From Schistosoma haematobium (lineage: Eukaryota; Platyhelminthes; Trematoda; Strigeidida; Schistosomatidae), in the NCBI RefSeq assembly GCF_000699445.3, contig NC_067196.1, positions 59,773,364 to 59,837,363 on the forward strand: DNA of 64,000 bases, in the 5' to 3' direction. Below, in pieces: positions 59,150 to 64,000 of this stretch. The notes beneath the pieces were generated by a model. It was not told the origin of the DNA, searched no databases, and worked only from the letters and a program-made list of their open reading frames with translations. The first letter of the stretch is position 1. The number at the start of each line of letters is the position of its first letter. The translations under genes were made by a program, and so were the position numbers.

Positions 59150-60750
59150 GTCCCGTTAGCTTTCCACATCGGTTTCATTCGTGGTTTCTGCTTTATCGAT
59201 GATAACTTGTGCTAAGGATCGGCGTTTTCTTTCAGAGGTTGGGCAGATCGGTCTCTTAGAAACTGCTCAAGGAACTTGTAAAACTAGGCGAATACGACTA
59301 TTTTGTTTGCTTCAGAAGTATGTTTGATATCGGAAGTAAACCGTGAGATGTAGTTCAGTATTCGGGTCTCCAAACGAAGAGTATCTGTCTGAAGACAAGT
59401 AAGCGATATATGACTTATGAACAGAGTAATTGCTTGGCCTAACATGGAGTTCTGAATGTGCTGTACAGCATAGAATATGACATTAAGCTTCTAGTCATAA
59501 GTACCATGTCTCAACGCAGAGTCTAATGACTGTTACGAGAGGAATGCAAAGGGTTGCGACGTTTCTTTTATCTAATTTCGTAAGACTTCGATTGTCAACT
59601 TGGATGCGTCAATGGGGATAATAGTCAATGCTTTAGTGTCTCGGTATGCAAGCTCAGAGGAAATGAGAATAATGTCTTTCACTGTAGAAGATGTTTCCTT
59701 AACATCGTCATACAGTTTGATGGTTTTTGTATGTTCACGAAGTCAATTTTTTAGTGATATCATTAATAATATGAAGTTCGATAAGAACCGTCGACAAAAG
59801 CTTACCAGTCTGTTGGATGTATGTAGTTGCCTGGCCGTGGTCATGTCTGTTTAATCCAGAGAAGCATCCACTTTACTCGGTGGAGCGCGGGTACCACGAT
59901 TATCAATCGCATGACCGAGAAAATTGAGTGGTTCGTCTACGATTTGTAGTGTCTCAACGTTCATGGCTGCTCAGCCTATGCAGTCGTTGAAAATCAAGGC
60001 CCGTGTGTTAGGAATGAGTTCCTTTTTTGACTTGTGATCAGATGATCATGCACGCAAAAAGTCAAGACCTCTGAATACATCGTCAGTAAACTATTGGAAA
60101 ATTCGGTTAAAATTTCTTAAGCAGGAAAGCATACGTCGAAATTCTTAGAGTCTGAAAAGTGTGATGATACCATTCTTAGAGAAATCAACCACAACCATGA
60201 GGTTCCGTTTCCTTGCTTAAAACAAACCGATTTTCTAACAAACTGTCATACCAAACTAGTCAGCTGTCAGGTTGTGACGTCAAGGTCGTAGGATTAGGAA
60301 ATATCTCCGCAATTGTCTGGTGACAGGTAGTGATCAGGGGCTATTTTCTTTTTAAGTTAAGGATAACCATTTTTTTCACAATAATCATTGCTACCAATTT
60401 AGTGACCGTATGAAACCTAGATGCTTATGGGCTGTTTAGTGGAGGGGTCATTACTAATTCCAGCCTTGTGCCTGCGATTTTGCCAAGTAGCAAATCGAGT
60501 GTACACTCAAAGGTTTGTGAACCTTGATGAGTCTGTATGGTGATCAACAAGACTGTCTAACACCCCGAGACGTCTATTTGGAGTCATCTAAAAGAAGCTT
60601 ACTGCGAACACCAAGTTTGACAATTGTATCCTGAGAAGATCACTCCGCTTCAATCGTCTCAGATACACTCATATCCTGATTCTAGGAGACTTCAGTCTTC
60701 ATAAAGTTCATTTCTCTGAACATACATACATTTGAGATGAATCTCGGTTC
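59150..60750 (-). mobile_element. Decayed Ty3/gypsy pol remnant
   Basis: Minus strand, read from right to left: RT end with LNFLGHAIDNRGTRAPPSKV (about 59960-59860), then a worn RNase H with IPIDASKLTIEVL, FYAVQHIQNSMLGQAITLF and LQTDTLRLETRILNYISRFT (59630-59330). Many stops and shifts, no LTRs found. It is not the same family as the intact gypsy at 20254-25999. Confidence 0.7.
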
Positions 60751-60759
60751 TTCATCTTA

Positions 60760-61840
60760 ACTGAAAACCTTTATTTATTCGAAAATGAAAAGTCAGCAAC
60801 TCGTTAGAAAAAAATGTCAGACAACATCACGCCTAGACTGAGTGTTTGCTAAGGAAGACTTCCTAGTTGACAACCTCTCATCATTGGCGCACCTGAGTCA
60901 AAGCGATCGTGCCGTCAAAGCCCTCAATTTTATCTGACGGACTGAGCTAAAACATCTTACACACAACAGGCGTTGGAATTAAAGAAGGTTGGATATGTCA
61001 ACCTAAAAGGACAATCTATACGAGGTGGATTGTGCAGCTGACCCTCAACCTGACGAGGACACTCATTGGGGTTTCTTACCGCACATTATCTTATCTGTCA
61101 CAAATAAGTCTGTTCCGCAAATGGTCCCAAAAATCTACAACTAACCTATATTGTTGAGAAATCGCAGCCCTCGAATGCTAAGCCGCAAAACGCACCACTT
61201 GGAGGAATACAAACGAACCGGTAACAGCAGTGCATACAGAAACTTCAAACAATTAAGGAACATATGCACAAAGACAATAAGAAAAGATAGGCTTCGGTAC
61301 TAGATGAAGCTCATAGATAAATTTGTCTCTAATGCGATAAGCTTATTCCGTCATGCAGCCTCTCTTCGACAAGGTGGAATCGGAGTTTCCCAAATGCGAG
61401 GTCCCAATGGCCCAACCAATGGTGACGTCCCCAAACCTCTGGCACAACAGTGCTCTTAAATTTTTCAACCGACTCATACTAGCTTTATTGATGAGAGATT
61501 CAAACGCAAGTCAACAGGACTCTCAGAAGTGAAACTAAGCACTGACTTGATGTATCGGAGACTTCACTACAAAAAACAAGGACGCGTATCTTCGTCCTGA
61601 TATGGCCCGTTCTGCTGCACTGAGGGAAGCAGATTCAACTTTGCCTTTTAGCGTGATGTTCTGTCATTTGTTAAGCCGAGACATATTGCCAAAAATTGGA
61701 AGCCGGCTCACGTCACACCAATTTTCAATGGAGTTCGCTCTTGCATAGTCAACCTGTTGACCGCGGCGGACAGATGAATAACCTGTTATGGCATAGGAAT
61801 CTGACAACACGACCTCTGAAGCCGATCAAATAGTCACTGA
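60760..61840 (+). mobile_element. Decayed CR1-like family 2 remnant (endonuclease end to RT start)
   Basis: Plus-strand blocks: LVDNLSSLAHLSQSDRAVKA (endonuclease end), THHLEEYKRTGNSSAYRNFK (linker) and NWKPAHVTPIFNGVRS (RT start), followed by CIVNLLTAADR, the counterpart of CITNVLTAVDR in the fragment at 4955-6525. Heavily mutated. Its continuation is at 62690. Confidence 0.65.
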
Positions 61841-62142
61841 AAAGACTGATATTCAACAACTGACATGAAGAGAAGGTTGACTAAGCAGAACGCGGGAACA
61901 TTAATTCAATTAACCGAATGCCATCGCTCAGCACTGTAGTCGTAGTCATTCTTTTGTAACTTGTCTCTTCTGTTAATATTAAATATGTTGTCCCATCTCC
62001 AGCCTAAATGTGTTCTGCATCATATATCGGCGATTATTACGATGGGACGAATCAGTGTAGAAAATGATGTGACTTCGAAATAAGATCTTAAAGATTAGGT
62101 AGTCACATCATGACAAATCTACAATTTTAGGATGGGGTCTAT
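61841..62142. other. Unassigned segment inside the CR1-like remnant
   Basis: No frame or motif recognised. With the RTE fragment that follows, it separates the two halves of the CR1-like remnant. Confidence 0.4.
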
Positions 62143-62662
62143 TATTGCTTACTTACTTACTCCTGTTACTCCCAATGGAGCATAGGCCACCGACCAGCAT
62201 TCTCCAACCCACTCTGTTCTCGGCCTTCCTTTCTAGTTCTATCCGATTGTTGTTCATTCTTTTCATGTCTGTCTCCGTTTCTCGGCATAATGTGTTCTTT
62301 GATCTTCCTCTCCTCCTTTGGCCTTGACGATTCCAAGTGAGGGCTTGCGTTGTGACGCAGTTGGTTGCTTTCTTCAATGTTTGTCCTATCCACTTCCAGC
62401 GCTTCTTCCTGATTTCTTCCTCCACTGGAATCTGGTTTGTCCTCTCCCATAGTAGTTTGTTGCTGATAGTGTCTGGCCAACGGATTCGAAGTATTTTGCG
62501 TAGACAGCTGTTAATAAACACTTGTATCTTCTGAATGATGGCTTTTTCAGTTCTCCAGGTTTCCGCGCCATACAGTAGAACTGTGTTGACAGATGTATTG
62601 AAAATCCTAACTTTGGTGTTGTTTGATAGTTGTTTTGAGTTCCAGATGTTCTTTAGTTGTTA
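62143..62662 (-). mobile_element. SR2-like RTE 3' fragment
   Basis: Minus strand, 5'-truncated. Contains [20 protein letters not shown] and [17 protein letters not shown], differing by only a few residues from 27110-27417, and ends in the tandem GTAAGTAAGTAAG next to the + strand ACTTACTTACTCC at 62152. A few hundred bases of C-terminus only. It is young compared with the decayed CR1-like DNA on either side, which fits an insertion into that remnant. Confidence 0.8.
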
Positions 62663-62689
62663 ATGTGCTATTATTAGAGCATTACCATT

Positions 62690-63940
62690 AAAGAAGTAGA
62701 CCACAATTCTATAAATCGTCCCTGATTGCGAGGGGAAGGTTGAAGTCATACTTGACTTCTCAAAATCTTTTGGTAGGGTCAATCATATATGTCTTATCAA
62801 CAGGCTCGGACGATTAGGTATCAAGCAATATTAATTGATTCACTCACTTCATATCTAAAAAATCGACATTCTAAGGTCAGGGTTAACTTCACTTTCTCTC
62901 GAGCTATGGAATGTCCTAGTGGGGTTATTCAGGGTCCGGTACTAGGACCTGTTATTTTCTTGATTTATATAAACGGTCTTCCGCAACAGGTACCGTCTGA
63001 CTTATTATTTTTTGCTGATGTGAAACTCTGAAGAGAAGACTTCAGTCGAGCGGATAAAGTGCTAATCAGAGAGGATCTAACCTGACTTCAAAGTTGGACG
63101 GAGGACAACGGACTTACCATTAACACTTCAAAGCTTAATGTAGTCCGTCTGAGACATGTTGCAGACTAAAACTACAACCTAGCTAACTCTTCCTTAGAGG
63201 TATCCCAAGTTGAAAAAGATCTGGGAGTGTTGGTATCCCACAATCTAAAGTCTTACGCTATCTGCGACGCAAATGCTTTACGCGTAAACCTTGCACTGGT
63301 AACATTGAAGCGCATTTTCGGCCAGTTTGACGAAGGAAATTTTCAAATAATTTCCAACAGTTTTGTTCGTCCCCATTTAGAGTGCAGAAACATAGTGTTT
63401 CCCCTCACTCCAAAATGATAAGGATACTCAGGAATGTATCCAACGGCGAGCCGCGAAATCAGTTCGAGGACTCAAATTCAAGTTTTATGAAGAGCGCCTC
63501 CAATCAATGGACCGTAACATATTGGAGTGCTGGTGTCTTTGAGGTGACCTTTTAATAACATACGTCATCCTTACTATTCCCCTAAACGCGTACTTAATAA
63601 TAGTTCTAACAAAAACCTCAGGGGGAACACCCAGAATCTGGAGACATATCAGAACGGACTGTTGACACACCTTCTATTCACTAAGAGTAGTCAAGTGCTA
63701 TAGTTCTCTGATTGCTGTGCTAGATCAAGCAACTTTTGGGTGGTCATTTGTGCGAAAGCGTGACGTATTCTTAAGGACTGAAGACAGTATCTCGCTATAA
63801 TTTACTAATTATTTCTCCTTTGTCGTCAATATACCTATGTTCCTATCGTGAAGCATTATTGATCCGCTATTAATATATACGGAAGTACACTAAGCGAAAA
63901 GCTTCTTCTATTCCGTCCAGAACCATTTGAAACCATACAC
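62690..63940 (+). mobile_element. Decayed CR1-like family 2 remnant (RT to 3' end)
   Basis: Plus strand: ILDFSKSFGRVNHICLINRL, IDSLTSYLKNRHSKVRVNFT, SGVIQGPVLGPVIFLIYING, FADVKLWRE (one Asp of the YADD box lost), VSQVEKDLGVLVSHNLKSYA, then the C-terminal domain and a 3'UTR ending near TTCCGTCCAGAACCATTTGA. It is the second half of the remnant that begins at 60760 and the same family as 4955-6525 and 27862-28196. Confidence 0.75.
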
Positions 63941-64000
63941 TAATTCTATTAGCTGAAGTTGAATTTGACCTGATTCTACTTAATGTCGCATATCAACTGG

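Overview
The window is eukaryotic, AT-rich (low GC by eye, not counted) and reads as nuclear DNA of a schistosome-like blood fluke. Three things point there. Two host genes pack runs of 32-56 bp micro-introns at their 5' ends and have kilobase introns further 3'. The repeats are of kinds known from Schistosoma: CR1-like LINEs with a PHD-finger ORF1, SR2-like RTE LINEs, BEL/Pao and CsRn1-like Ty3/gypsy LTR elements, and a hammerhead-ribozyme repeat. There are no bacterial operons, ribosome binding sites or CRISPR arrays.

Host genes. (1) 24-347 (+) is the last coding exon of coatomer subunit gamma. (2) 576-1650 (-) is a two-exon MOZART1 (MZT1) gene, tail-to-tail with it. (3) 1854-4609 (-) is a six-exon SNAPC3 gene (377 aa), about 200 bp upstream of MZT1 in the same direction. 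(4) 29396-56364 (-) is a 19-exon, 27 kb copine gene (570 aa) whose exons I could join in phase throughout. COPG serves COPI vesicles, MZT1 gamma-tubulin complexes, SNAPC3 snRNA-gene transcription and copine Ca2+-dependent membrane binding. Nothing suggests that they act together.

Mobile DNA. 4955-10735 holds a 5'-truncated CR1-like fragment (-) and a longer, defective PHD-type CR1 element (+). 10986-27472 is a nest: an SR2-like RTE element (+) is interrupted by a BEL/Pao element (-, target duplication CTATG), and one LTR of that element is itself interrupted by a second PHD-type CR1 element (+). A Ty3/gypsy element (-, target duplication ATAT) sits in the same RTE 36 bp further on. LTR pairs differ at about two positions each, so the LTR insertions are recent. 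The copine introns carry tRNA-derived SINE remnants, a hairpin/MITE-like family, microsatellites and a hammerhead ribozyme. 56.7-64.0 kb is a graveyard of older RTE, gypsy and CR1-like remnants.

I see no convincing new protein system. The most useful points are the resolved nest, the micro-intron gene models, an internally deleted BEL element with near-identical LTRs, the ribozyme repeat, the hairpin family, and the repeated single-base shifts at homopolymers, which may be assembly errors.
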